Source: Paragorgia papillata
Lineage: Eukaryota; Cnidaria; Anthozoa; Scleralcyonacea; Coralliidae
Assembly (NCBI GenBank): GCA_035771165.1
Contig: JAWNZC010000238.1
Coordinates: 1,494,001 to 1,558,000, forward strand
Direction of reading: 5' to 3'
DNA length: 64,000 bases
Position 1 is the stretch's first letter; each line of letters opens with the position of its first letter. The notes under the pieces are model-generated. The model was not told the origin of the DNA. It searched no databases and saw only the letters and a program-made list of their open reading frames with translations. A program made the position numbers and the translations under genes. Shown here piece by piece: positions 32,402 to 43,360 of the stretch.

Positions 32402-32998
32402 TTTTACCATCCGAAAGTAACGACCCCCCGAAAGTAGCGACCCCCCGAAAGTAACGACTCCCCGAAAGTAACGACTCCCCGAAAGTAACGACTCCCCGAA
32501 AGTAACGACCCCCCGAAAGTAACGACTGCCCGAAAGTAACGACCCCCAAAAAGTAACGACCCCACAAAAGTAACGACCCCCCGAAAGTAACGACCCCCCG
32601 AAAGTAGCGACTCCCCAAAAGTAACGATCCCCCGAAAGTAGCGATCTCCCAAACGTAACGATCCCCGAAAGTAGCGACCCCCCGAAAGTAGCGACCCCCA
32701 AAAGTAACGATCCCCGAAAGTAACGATCCCCCGAAAGTAGCGACCCCCAAAAAGTAACGACCCCCCAAAAGTAACGACCCCCCGAAAGTAGCGACCCCCC
32801 AAAAGTAACGATCCCCGAAAGTAGCGACCCCCCGAAAGTAGCAACCCCCCGAAAGTAACGACCCCCCGAAAGTAACGACCCCCCGAAAGTAACGATCCCC
32901 CGAAAGAAGCGACCCCCAAAAAGTAACGACCCCCCGAAAGTAGCGACCCCCCGAAAGTAGCGACACCCCGAAAGTAGCGACCCCCCGAAAGTAGCGAT
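32402..32998. repeat. 17-bp minisatellite (CCCCCCGAAAGTAACGA)
   Basis: About 35 units of 16-17 bp, varying at GTAAC/GTAGC and at the C-run. A single related unit sits upstream at 32085-32101. All three minus-strand frames stay open for 104-222 codons and read the same SLLSGGRYFRGVVTFGG-type repeat, because 17 is not a multiple of three. I regard these frames as non-coding. Confidence 0.9.
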
Positions 32999-33243
32999 AT
33001 GAATGGCTGTTGATCATATCCGATAGCATGCTATATAATAATTAGGTGTTAATTAAATTTATCAGTCTATTTGATTTCAGTTTGATAAACCGTACCTTAC
33101 ACCGTGCACATATTTTGTTTTAGGTTTAAATTCATTATTTTAATCTTTGGAACGTCTCAAAGCGATAATATTTTCTGGACATTCAAAAATGTTTTATACA
33201 GTTTTTTCTTAAAACTATTTAAACTTACAGCCTTTCTATAATA

Positions 33244-33314
33244 TAAACTAAACTAAACTAAACTAAACTAAACTAAACTAAACTAAACTAAACTAAACTA
33301 AACTAAACTAAACT
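33244..33314 (+). repeat. (CTAAA)n array, continued at 34625
   Basis: Pentanucleotide array split by the element at 33315-34624. Its continuation AAACTAAACTAAACTA is at 34625-34640. Confidence 0.9.
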
Positions 33315-34624
33315 ACACTGTTATTTTGAAGGTGTTAATTTAACACAAAAAGAGGTGTTAAATAAAAAGGTACAAAATAACACCATTTTAGGTGTTAATT
33401 TAACACTACCACTGACGGTGTTAAATTAACACCAATTTTGGAGTTGTTCTAACACTCAAAATGGGCTGTTAAAATAACACCTAATATGGTGTTATATTAA
33501 CTCTTTGATAAGAGTTGTTTCAACACCCAAAATAGTGCAAGTAACAATGGATCAGAATGATTAAATAAAATGGAGTTATATAAAAACATAACCCATACCC
33601 CTTGATGAGACATAGAAACAAAGTCACAAACTTATAATTTAAAAATTATTTTCATTACATTAGTTACATATATTGAAAAATATTTCACACCAACATTAAC
33701 ACCTTTAGTTATAAATATATATAAAAATAAATAAATAGTATAAACTAATGTGCACCAATAAAACAAATATACATTTGCTACAAGTGAAAGTTTCAGCCTT
33801 CCTGGCAAATAGTTAAAACACTAATCGATGGATGTAGCAACTGTAATGTGGTACTTGTAAACTTTATGTCATTTATATGCATTTAGTTCTTTGATGTATC
33901 TCTGCACTGAAATTCTCTTCTTCGCCTGGTGAGGGTTGTCCAACAGGACTTCCTCTAAAAAGGCATAAACACTGGAACCATTTACCATACAACCAAATCA
34001 AACCATTTAATTCTCAAACAAGGTCAAAATATGTTTGCTTGAGATATGAAAGTGATCTGGATTGATATTGACACTCTAACTTATAAAACCAATTTTTGTA
34101 ATTTCCTTCTTCTAATTCCAATAAAAAATACCATGTAAGCTGTATTCAATTATTCAAATAAACATTTTGTCATTAAATGCCTGTTTGTGCATAATAATTT
34201 GAATTTAGAAATTGACAACTCTCAGTGTGACAACTCGAGCAACGGTGCTAGTTAACACTATCCGATCACTAGGGTTGTTTAAAATCCCAAATTGTTTCAC
34301 GCCTTTTGTACAGTTAATTGAGCTCCCAGAATCCAAAAGGGTGTTAGTTTAAAATTTACCCAGTAAAATAGGTGTTAATATAACACCAAATAATCCAGGT
34401 GTTAAATCAACTCTTTTATGATTCAAGACTGGTGTTAAATCAACACTTAGTTTGGTGTTAGAATAACACTCCCAAAATAACACCACTTCGTAGTGTTAAT
34501 GTAACTCCTACAAAGAGGTATGGTGTTAAATTAACACCGACTTTAGTGCTAAAGTAACACCACCTGTTGGTGTTAATTTGACACTTGTGTAGGTGTTATT
34601 TTAACACCTCCAAATTAACAGTGT
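33315..34624. mobile_element. 1.3-kb element with ACACTGTTA ends and GGTGTTA subterminal repeats
   Basis: Inverted ends ACACTGTTATTTTGAAGGTG and CACCTCCAAATTAACAGTGT. Roughly 250 bp next to each end are filled with degenerate palindromes of the form GGTGTTAAATTAACACC, perhaps transposase-binding sites. It is inserted in a (CTAAA)n array. The middle is AT-rich and carries one exon-like segment on the minus strand. Confidence 0.7.
33869..33954 (-). other. Exon-like segment inside the GGTGTTA element
   Basis: On the minus strand a pyrimidine run and AG (33955-33956, or two bases later) are followed by an open frame reading EVLLDNPHQAKKRISV then QRYIKELNAYK and a TGA stop (33869-33871). It looks like a 3'-terminal coding exon, more GC-rich than its surroundings. 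It could be a piece of the element's own spliced gene or a captured host exon. I do not recognise the protein. Confidence 0.35.
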
Positions 34625-34639
34625 AAACTAAACTAAACT

Positions 34640-34780
34640 AAGGTTTGATATACTGCCGAAACAGAGAACGTATAGGGGTCTAACGTTTCGAGCGAAGGCC
34701 CTTCCTCTGCAACGAACGGGACCCTTCGCTCGAAACGTTAGACTCCTACGTTCTCTGTTTCGGCAGTATATCTAACCTTA
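34640..34780. mobile_element. Foldback of the hammerhead-like family
   Basis: Two head-to-head arms read AGGTT(T/A)GATATACTGCC, GAAACAGAGAACGTA and TCTAACGTTTCGAGCGAAGG, meeting near 34710. Confidence 0.7.
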
Positions 34781-34924
34781 GTACCTTACTATATATTTCG
34801 ATTGTTGTTTCAACACTGCCTAGGCAGCACGCTACTTTTATTAAACTAAACTAAGCTCAGTTAATACGTCGACGGCCGACTGCATGGCTAAGCCAAAATA
34901 GAACACTTTACAACGTGTTTTACT

Positions 34925-34951
34925 CTGATGAAGGGCTTTGCTCGAAACGTC
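34925..34951 (+). ncRNA. Hammerhead-ribozyme-like core
   Basis: CTGATGA (34925-34931), then A, GGGC-TTT-GCTC hairpin (34933-34943), GAAA (34944-34947), and GTC (34949-34951) as a possible cleavage triplet. ACT before the core can pair with AGT after GTC. The extra A before stem II is not canonical, and stem III would be only A-C with G-U, a minimal form reported for retroelement hammerheads that act as dimers. Sequence resemblance only. Confidence 0.35.
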
Positions 34952-35159
34952 AGTCTATATTTCGTTCCCACAAATTTCTGCAGTTCACTACCATTTTGCT
35001 TTGCTCTATCAATGCAAAACATCCTTTAATATACACAGTTCACAACACGTTTCTTTGTCAAAAGTGTTATCTCAGTTAGTGCTGTACAAGCTGCCGTAAG
35101 TGGTTAATACTCAATACTGGGAAATCCAATACTTGTCTAAACTGGCATTTTCATTGGTA

Positions 35160-35540
35160 TATATCTTTAAAAATGACATAGAGAAGCTTGTATCTATAGA
35201 GAGGGATAAAGGGGGGGGGGGGGGTGTATGGATCACGTTTCATCAGCATTAAAATAATTATTTCACATTTCACGAGTGAGAAAACGGCCATTTCACGTTT
35301 CATATAAAAACATTGGTAATATTTCAATTGTATTACGTCTTTTACAGTATAACTCGAGTTTAAGGTAATCGGTAACGGAAAATCACAGTTCACGACAAAT
35401 TGAGAACTTAATTCACATTTAAGGGACATTTATTATCAACACTCACGACTGTGATGTAAATCACGTTTCACGGCACAAAAATCTAGCATTTCACAAGAAA
35501 ATATATATTGGTATTTCACGGCTTACGAAAATACTCTATA
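35160..35540 (+). repeat. TTTCAC-motif repeat element, copy 2
   Basis: Reverse of 26460-26890. A G-run at 35211-35223 lies near its start. Confidence 0.65.
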
Positions 35541-37036
35541 CCGCACCCTCTTTATACTTAGTTAATATAGGCGTATAATAACGTTAAGGACATCAAGGTC
35601 TATCATTTTAATGATTCGCCTTAGACTGTACCGACATTTTGCTGTATTTTTATTGTACGTATACACACAGACATAAATAATAACTAATTGTCTCATTGAC
35701 TCTATCTTGTTTTTGGCTGAAAATGACAAAAAAATCGAATAAAAATCTATCGTTTGGTCCAATCTTCACAATATTTTGTAGGAAGGTGGATAAAGTTTGG
35801 CGCTACCTTTTACCTGATATGTTGCTATGGAGATTGTTAATTACGTGACCTTAAAAATGACAGTATTATTCAACGCTTTTTCGTTGGCAGCGCCAGACGA
35901 TTTTATTCAGCACAGAGAGAGGTCCAGGCCTCAAAGTGTTAAAACCTATCTTTTTAACACTTTGAAGCCTGAAGACGAGTCTTTACGGTATTTTATCTAG
36001 CTAACGCCAGACGATTTTATTCAGCACAGAGGTCCAGGCCTCAAAGGGTTAATAAATTTATTAAAATTTGCTATAAAATCTTAGTAGCCCCTAAGTTTAT
36101 GTAGATTGACTGAAAAAGGCTATATTTTGGAATTTATCAGTTCAAATATTTCTATGCCGGATACAACCATTCTATTTCTAGTTAATTCAACAATGTTTGG
36201 GATTAGTTGAGCTGATTTAGCCATAAAAATATATGTACAGAACTATATGATAAGTATTGGTTCACAAGCGTTTAAAGTATATTTTTACTAGTACGACAAA
36301 TGTAAATTATACGGCTGTTATACTGACAACTGAGAAAGCAAAATACTTCACTAAAATCTCTCACTAAAATTCTGCTGATCAACTTCAAAGAAGGACTCAT
36401 ATCTCCAATCAATAAAAAAAATAACCGTAGAGACAATGCAATAAACTGTGAATAAACAAATGTCCATTAAAAATATCCATACATTGCAAGGTAAATTTTA
36501 TTCGTCCGCCATTTTGATCCCAGTCTGTTAGCCGACAACAATACACTCGCCAGTTTTGAAATTGAAAGCCAGGCCTAAACTATACTGAGGCCATATTTGG
36601 CGCGATCTCTTAATATATGAATGCAGAAATTTAAAGACCAACAACCTCTTATGCGGCAAAGAAAGAAAAGACATTGAACCAAAAAAAAACATTGACCGAG
36701 TTCATGTCAAGAACTGATCATGATGATAATAATAACGATAATGATGATGATATGATGATGATAATGATGATAATGATGACGACGATGATGACGATGATGA
36801 TGATGATGATGATGATGATGACGATGACGGTGACGATTAATTTCAAAAATAAACGGAAACTGAGCAAATGTACATTAATTAAAAACTCTTAGAAAGTGTA
36901 ACAGTAAATTATATCAAGACTCTTCGCAGCTTTACGCAATAAATTGTTAATTATAACTCAATTAGTTTGGACTGATAAAATTAGATAAATATAAAAAAGC
37001 AAAAGACATATATCGTCGTTGATGCCCAATGAAAGA

Positions 37037-37042
37037 TTTATT
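37037..37042 (-). terminator. Polyadenylation signal AATAAA, copy 4
   Basis: TTTATT on the plus strand, that is AATAAA on the coding strand, 88 bp after the stop codon. Confidence 0.6.
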
Positions 37043-37129
37043 TATGTTAAATCACAAACATCTATTACATCTAAATATAATCCAGCATGGATTTACAAAC
37101 TTGGACTTTCCGGCTAAAATCGTGCTAGT

Positions 37130-37846
37130 CTAGTACACGATTTTAGCATTCCAACAAAGCAAACACCAGCTACAACCCTTAACTCCCCGCACATTTCTTT
37201 TTGCTAGGCCACCGACTATGGAATCCCGACGACACCGATCCGGGTGAATTTCCAGCCCAATTTTGCAATACTTTGTGCCACGTCCCTTGATACGACTTTG
37301 AATTTCTCGAACGAATTTTCGGCTGAGATTGGATGAGAAAATATCACGATCGGCGTATACTAAGCGTTTCTCTAAAACGCCTTCCCAGTAAGCAGCCTCT
37401 GAACACTTGGCAGTCACCATGTAGCGGATCGTTTCCTTCACTCTCTTGTCTCCATTTTCGTCTGTTTCAATGGCGCTTTCCACGGTCTTTTTGAAACCAA
37501 ACTTTTCCAAATTTGCCTCTTTCAAAACATTGAGCATTTCTTCTTTAGATAACTTCAGTTCAGGGTCAAACACACGAATGACATCGGTCTCAGCCCCATC
37601 TACATACAATAAGAGTTAACATTCAGTAAAATTTTACAATAGATCAACAGTAGAATTTTTCAAACTGGACTATACACTTTATAGGTTAACGAACGAGTAC
37701 ATGCACGTCTGCTTTAATCGCGCAATGTATATATAACTTTCTCAGAATGTTACAACAACTCAGTTACAATGATATAGTGTAAAAATACCTGCATGTAAGC
37801 AAACAAATGCCAAAGCAATAACTGCGAGAACACCAAGACACTTCAT
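37130..37846 (-). CDS. Small secreted Cys-containing protein, family copy 4 (two exons)
   Basis: On the minus strand, exons 37846-37789 and 37599-37130 join across a 189-bp phase-1 GT-AG intron, giving 175 residues. The signal peptide is identical to copy 1. The mature region shares TDENGDKRVK and HPDR with copy 1. It has three extra residues before RKFVREIQSRIKGRG. A single Cys142 replaces the Cys pair of copies 2 and 3. Lys153-Arg154 precedes a tail with GCSWCLLCWNAKIVY, giving six cysteines in a C-x2-C-x2-C pattern not seen in the others. It ends at KIVY as copy 1 does. Intact and probably functional. Predicted secreted, function unknown. Confidence 0.8.
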
Positions 37847-37956
37847 GATAAAAAGTTCACACTATTTTCTTCTCTCAGAACTTCGGGTTTCTTGATCTTA
37901 ACCAACTTTCTCGGAGGTTTCCAACTGGAAGTGAATGCTTTGCTGCAGACGTTCGT

Positions 37957-37984
37957 CTTTTAAACTCTCTTAATTGTTCACATG
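37957..37984 (-). promoter_or_regulatory. Putative promoter of copy 4: CATGTG and TTTAAAAG
   Basis: On the minus strand CATGTG (37984-37979) and TTTAAAAG (37964-37957) stand 118 bp before the ATG at 37846, as in copy 1. Confidence 0.5.
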
Positions 37985-38345
37985 ACAAAACTTATTCGAA
38001 AACAAGTGCTGAAGCCAGTGAAGGTTTTCAGAAATTTGCTGAAACTTAAAATAATTTTGGCAATAGATTAGAGTTATTTATTTAATGGTTTACCATAACA
38101 AATAATATGTCAAGTGTCCACAAATCGTTCACTCCACACTTGCATGCCAGTGCCGTATTTCAAATCAAGTTAAATTATTTTTTTATCAAGTTTCTCATTA
38201 ATTTTGGCTTAAATTAATGTAATTTTCAAGATTCTGTAAAATATTTTCCCAAAATGCAGAAAATGGCAGTTCAAGGACTCTACTGAATTTCAAAATTTTC
38301 TCGGAGAAGCATGTCACCAAACTCCCCTATATTTTTGCGAACTAT

Positions 38346-40450
38346 ATCCATTCGAAACTGCCCCCCCCCCCCTCTTCCTTATGGCGGGTGAAGTGTGTCA
38401 AAATTAAATAACACATTTGGCAATGATCGCGGTGTAACATTTGGCTATCGGTTCTAACCATTTCATGGCAACAACAAGACGTTTGTTGGCAATAACACAA
38501 CATTCAATGACAAAAATATCGTTGTATTCCACCTTTCTGACCCTGGGGGGTCCACGTGACACTTCTCAGAACGATTTAAGGTGCTGTCCATTCCGTTATG
38601 CGCATGATCCGCATCTTTGTTTTTGAGGACCCTCAAACATGACATTCGTAGATAATTACATGAAGTAGGCTACTCAGTTCAATGTAAACCGTTAGAAGCG
38701 ACATGGCAGAAAACCAAGCGATTCGGTGAGGATATCTCTTCGGATTTCTTCTATTTCTTCTGAAAATGTTTTGTTTTGGGTACAAGTAATGAAGAGGAAG
38801 CAAGAAAAGCTTACAATCTTCAATAAGGTATCAGAAAATATTTTTATAAACGAAGAAGTAAACATTAGTTTTGTACATGCGGAGAACGAACTGGAGGGCA
38901 CCTTTAAACATAAAAGAAATAGCAGCTACAGCTATAGTAGAGAAAATGTAAGTCAAAATTTGTAGATTTTTTTTAAACGCGACAATTATGATTAGTGTCT
39001 TCCCATGTTTGAACAGGTTATATTTATGCGAATGTTGTAGTTGTATAGCAAGCGAGAGTCAGCGACAAACAAGAAAGCGCATGGCGAATGATTTACAACA
39101 CATCACGAAAAATCTACTGTGGAACCATTGTTGATGCCCATACATTTAACGTTCGGTTTGATAATTCAAACAAAAAGCACACCAAAAAATAAACGCCGCG
39201 GGATACAATGTTGTTGTGATGATGGCAGTTCAAGAAGAACTGATCGCAGTAGTTGTTCGTGAAAAGAGCACTTCACCTCAATCCCTGCATGATACCCAGG
39301 CAATGGAAGCTTGGCTGGTATATCGTTGGATGTGCCACTGTGCGGGCAAGTTTGATGACGTTGACGCTTATTAAATCGCGCATATTTCTAATATAACAAT
39401 CTGCGTAAAGGCGGGAAACTTAACGATTATAACCATATATCATGATCGCGTCTCATCAGTAAATCTACAAATTGTAACTTACGTATACCACCATAGTTGC
39501 TGTTAGGGTTGGATTTTTTATCGTTAGGCCATGTTGACGCATGAACCGAAGTCTGTAGATGTACAGTAGATGACTTTCACGCCAACGAATTTAATACGCT
39601 TTTAATATATTTTAACGCTTTTAATATATAAAGCATTATCCAACTGTTTCTCCGTTCTCTACATTTTCGCTGCTGAAGAAACGGTGAAACATAGCAGCCT
39701 AGTCTTGTCTTTTCTCTTTAGCTTTTCTGGGTGTCGAGAATCACTTTTACAGCACTCTAAGACCATCTTTTAACCACTCTTATTGTGCGGTTTTCTCAGT
39801 GTCCGAATGTTCCATCTGAGATTGTTTGTCCGAAAAGTGTCACGTGGACCCCCTAAGGACCCAAGGGGGGCAACAACATATCGTTATTTGGCAACGAACG
39901 AGCAGGGGTTGGCAGTGCCACTTGCACGAGAGGACCGCACGAGAAGACCCCTATACACGAGAGCACCCCTACCATATATGGTTCGAAGGTTATCAATATG
40001 GCGCCTTCGTCAGTTTTCTTGACTCTTGTCCACTCTCGAGGGATTTCTGGTGAAGAAAAATTTCGAGTTTGTCTGCTATCTAGGGGACAGTGGTTTGTGC
40101 ATAACAGAGAGTAAAAATTGATCAATTTAGAATAGCGCTTTCCTCCAAACGACAAACGTTGACCTCCTCGGATGACTTGGCGTCGGAAATATTGAGTATC
40201 GCCTCGGAACAAATGTTTTATACAGGTATTAAGCTTATAAAGCATTTTTATAGTACTGAAGCGTCTGTGTAGGAAATGTACGTTTATTTTAGCCAGACTA
40301 TTTTATTCTTCTTGTGGATGTTTCGGAGACAGAACTGAGAAGATTTGACTGAAATTTACAGTGTTATTAAAATTTTACTCTTGCCTCTACTGACAGTCTG
40401 TATACACTATTTACATGTATATATAAATATATTTCTGAAACTCATTAATA
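38346..40450. other. No firm gene; scattered repeat pieces
   Basis: 38440-38520 is the reverse of 53780-53900 (ATTGCC/GGCAAC repeats). A C-run lies at 38361-38373. Frames of 79 codons (38726-38965), 51 codons (39219-39374, starting MMAVQEEL) and up to 130 codons (39853-40245, minus) are not recognisable, and I call none of them. Confidence 0.35.
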
Positions 40451-40497
40451 ATTCATGAGGAAAATTCAGAGGTTTAATCAATGTCTGTTCACCCCGA

Positions 40498-40605
40498 TAC
40501 AGAACTGATATCAGTGCCTCTAAATGTGATACAGAACTGTTTAACAAAAGATCAGTTCTGTAGCACATTTTATACAGACACTGATATCAGTTCTGTAGCA
40601 ATTTA
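40498..40605. repeat. Small foldback with ACAGAACTGATATCAGTG arms
   Basis: ACAGAACTGATATCAGTG (about 40500) pairs with CACTGATATCAGTTCTGT (about 40580). TCTGTTCTGTACCGGGATAC at 40901 may be the outer end of the same element. Confidence 0.55.
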
Positions 40606-41006
40606 TAGTGTACAGACACTTTGCTTTCAACTATCTTGAGTGAGGTACGCTGGTAGCATCCTCATACAAAATGAAGATGCAAACATTTGGTGAACAACAA
40701 CATTTGTTGAAAAACAAGTGATGATCAGAATGGTTATTTATGGTACATCACTTAGAATATAAAATGTAGGACTAATGCTAAATCAAAGCGCATCACTAAT
40801 TTATTAATCGTAGCCTATTAAACCTTACCTCGAAGGTTTATCAGCTCTTAACATGATGTAACTTAAAACGTGTTTTAGAAGTAATTTATAGAATTTGTGT
40901 CTGTTCTGTACCGGGATACATACAGGTTCTTGGCTTCACCTCATGTTTATATACCCCCAATACAGAATGGCCACTCATTCTGTAAATAGTACATATACAT
41001 TATACA

Positions 41007-41041
<35 letters not shown>

Positions 41042-41103
41042 TGAGTTTTGGTTCACGAAATGTTAGAGAGTGCTCAATACCATATATAAATAGAACAAAA
41101 TAC

Positions 41104-41244
41104 AAAGTATGAAGTATAGTTTTACCTTAAAGTCTTCGCTACCAGAGGTTTCACCCTAAACGGGATCCTAAACACCTGATGATCCTGTTTAGGGTGAAAC
41201 CTCTGGTAGCGAAGACTTTAAGGTAAAACTATACTTCATACTTT
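41104..41244. mobile_element. Foldback with about 65-bp arms, between AT runs
   Basis: AAAGTATGAAGTATAG and CTTCGCTACCAGAGG on the left pair with their complements on the right, with a short central loop near 41175. (AT)n runs lie at 41008-41038, 41245-41269 and 41310-41360. Confidence 0.75.
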
Positions 41245-41329
41245 ATATATATATATATATATATATATACATACTGTACACTAGTATACACTAGAGGCAA
41301 GAGTAAAATTTATATATATATATTATCTA

Positions 41330-41360
<31 letters not shown>

Positions 41361-41361
41361 A

Positions 41362-41990
41362 ATGGGGTCACCACTTAATCCTTTAACTCCCACCATGTCA
41401 GACGGTCTTTCCCTGATGAGTAAAATCATCTGGCATTAGACAGAGTAACATGTAAAAAATAGAAAGTGCCAAATGGCACCAATGGGAATGAAATGGTTTA
41501 AATGTGGATATCTTCCCAAAATTAATAAGATTTCATGTACAGTACATGTAATTTGTATAGAAAAATAGGGTCACCACTTAATGTGGGTATCTCCCTGAGA
41601 TTAAAATTATTGACAAATGGGGTCACCCCTTACATGTACATGTAATGTGGGTATCACCCTGAAATTAAAATTATAGGAAAATGAGGTCACCACTTAACCC
41701 TTTTTCTACTAGGTCACCCTAAACCAGCCACTTTGTTATTTAACTCTGTCTAACACCAGAAGATTTTACTCATCAAATGAGAACCCCTAGGAGGGAAAGG
41801 GTTAATGTGGGTGTCTCCACAACATTAAATAAGTGCAGAATGATATCAAAATATTGAGTCACCACATAGATTGGGTATCTCCCTGAAATTAGAATTATGA
41901 AGAAATGGGGTCACCATATCTCCCTGAAATTAAGATTATGGGAAAATGGTGTCATTTAATGTGGGTACAGTATCTTCTGGAAATGAAATA
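41362..41990 (+). repeat. Degenerate tandem repeat of about 60-70 bp
   Basis: Repeated GGGGTCACCACTTA and GTGGGTATCTCCCTGA(A/G)ATTA motifs, at least six units. Interrupted at 41386-41450 and 41740-41805 by pieces of another repeat (AACACCAGAAGATTTTACTC). Confidence 0.7.
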
Positions 41991-42135
41991 TATGAGAGAC
42001 TCAACATTTTGACACAAGGTTTTTATCCAGTTAGAATGGTTGATAGTTGGGCCTGTACAGTATTTATATTTGTGTGTGTGTCTAATTACCACAACACAAT
42101 TTCTGTTGCTACAGTATGTAAAGGGGATATTACAC

Positions 42136-43360
42136 ATAGTGAAATATGGATTCTACGAGTGTTTTAGTTGCTAGAAAAAACTCTTCTCCATATAATAATT
42201 AAACTGTAATATCCACTTTAATTAGTATGTATCTAATCTACATTAAGTGGTGACTCCATTTTTTTATAATTTTAATTTTGAGGAGATATCCACAAGTTTT
42301 GTCAGTGGTTACCAGGGTTTATAATGACAGTTTTTTTATTTAATCCCAAAGTAAAAATATATGCCACATGTGTCTTATCCTTGACATGGTTGCCTGCAAA
42401 AACTGTTTTGAAACAATTTTATATTGAACAAATTTTTAGATTTTTAAAAAGGATTTATATATATTCTCTATAAGTATTAAGCTTAAATTGTATTATGGGC
42501 ATGTAATAATTATGTAAATACACCACTCGCTTCCCGGGTGTAGTGAAATATCGATTCTACGAATGTTTTAGTCATACATGTCCAACATAAGCATCGGATG
42601 ACGGATCGTAACGATCGGTAAAAGGGCGTTGCAGATCACACGTACCGTATACCATCTGTATTCCGATAGTCACGGACCGACATCACGTGATACAGATGGT
42701 AGACACTTAGTAAATATATACGTTTTCAGATGGTACGGATCGTACGGACCGTGACATCTGCATTCGGATGGTCATCCGAATACAGATGCCACGGTCCGTA
42801 CGATCCGTACCATCTGAACCATCTGCACTATCATACATACAACATCTGAGAGCAGCGTATATTTACTAAGTGTCTACCATCTGTATCACCTGATGTCGGT
42901 CCGTGACCATCGGAACACAGATGCTACGGTACGTACGATCTGCAACGCCCTTTTACCGATCGTTACGGTCCGACATCCGATGCCTATGTTGGACATAGCT
43001 CGTTTTAGTTGCTAGTAAAATACTCTTCTCCGTATAATAAACTGTAATATCCATTTTAATTAGTATGTATCTAATCTACATTAAGTGGTGACTCCATCTT
43101 TTCATAATTTTAATTTTGAGGAGATATCCACAAGTTTTGTCAGTGGTATGGTACGTAACCAGAGTTTATAATGACAGTTTTTTTATTTAAACCAAAGTAA
43201 AAATATACGCCATGTCTTATCCTTGACATGGTTGCCAGCAAAAACTGTTTTGAAATTTATATTGAACAAATTTTTAGATTTTTAATAAGGATTTATATTA
43301 TATATTCTCTATAAGTAATAGCTTAAATTGTATTATGGGCATGTAATAATTATATATATA
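42136..43360 (+). repeat. Tandem duplication of about 400 bp around a foldback
   Basis: 42136-42535 is repeated at 42540-42572 plus 43002-43360. The second unit is split by the 429-bp foldback at 42573. Confidence 0.75.
42573..43001. mobile_element. 429-bp foldback with nested palindromes, TSD GTTTTAGT
   Basis: The outer arms (ATGTCCAACATA) and long inner arms fold along most of the length, and the centre (42761-42786) is a further palindrome. GTTTTAGT at 42565-42572 and 43002-43009 is an 8-bp target duplication, the size typical of hAT elements. The first tandem unit gives the empty site. No coding capacity. Confidence 0.75.

Larger units (their letters stand above)
35580..38345 (-). repeat. 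Duplicon of gene copy 4 (inverted partner of 4632-7440)
   Basis: Reverse match along nearly all of 4632-7440, including a (GAT)n tract at 36720-36838 and two TTAACACTTTGAGG units at 35890-36058. It lacks the roughly 940-bp insertion present behind copies 2 and 3, so it keeps the older arrangement. Confidence 0.8.

Noticed and set aside
36674..36892. Asp/Met-rich 72-codon frame
   Set aside because: Produced by the (GAT)n microsatellite in the copy 4 duplicon.
39853..40245. 130-codon minus-strand frame
   Set aside because: It runs through fragments of the 18-bp repeat family and shows no domain.
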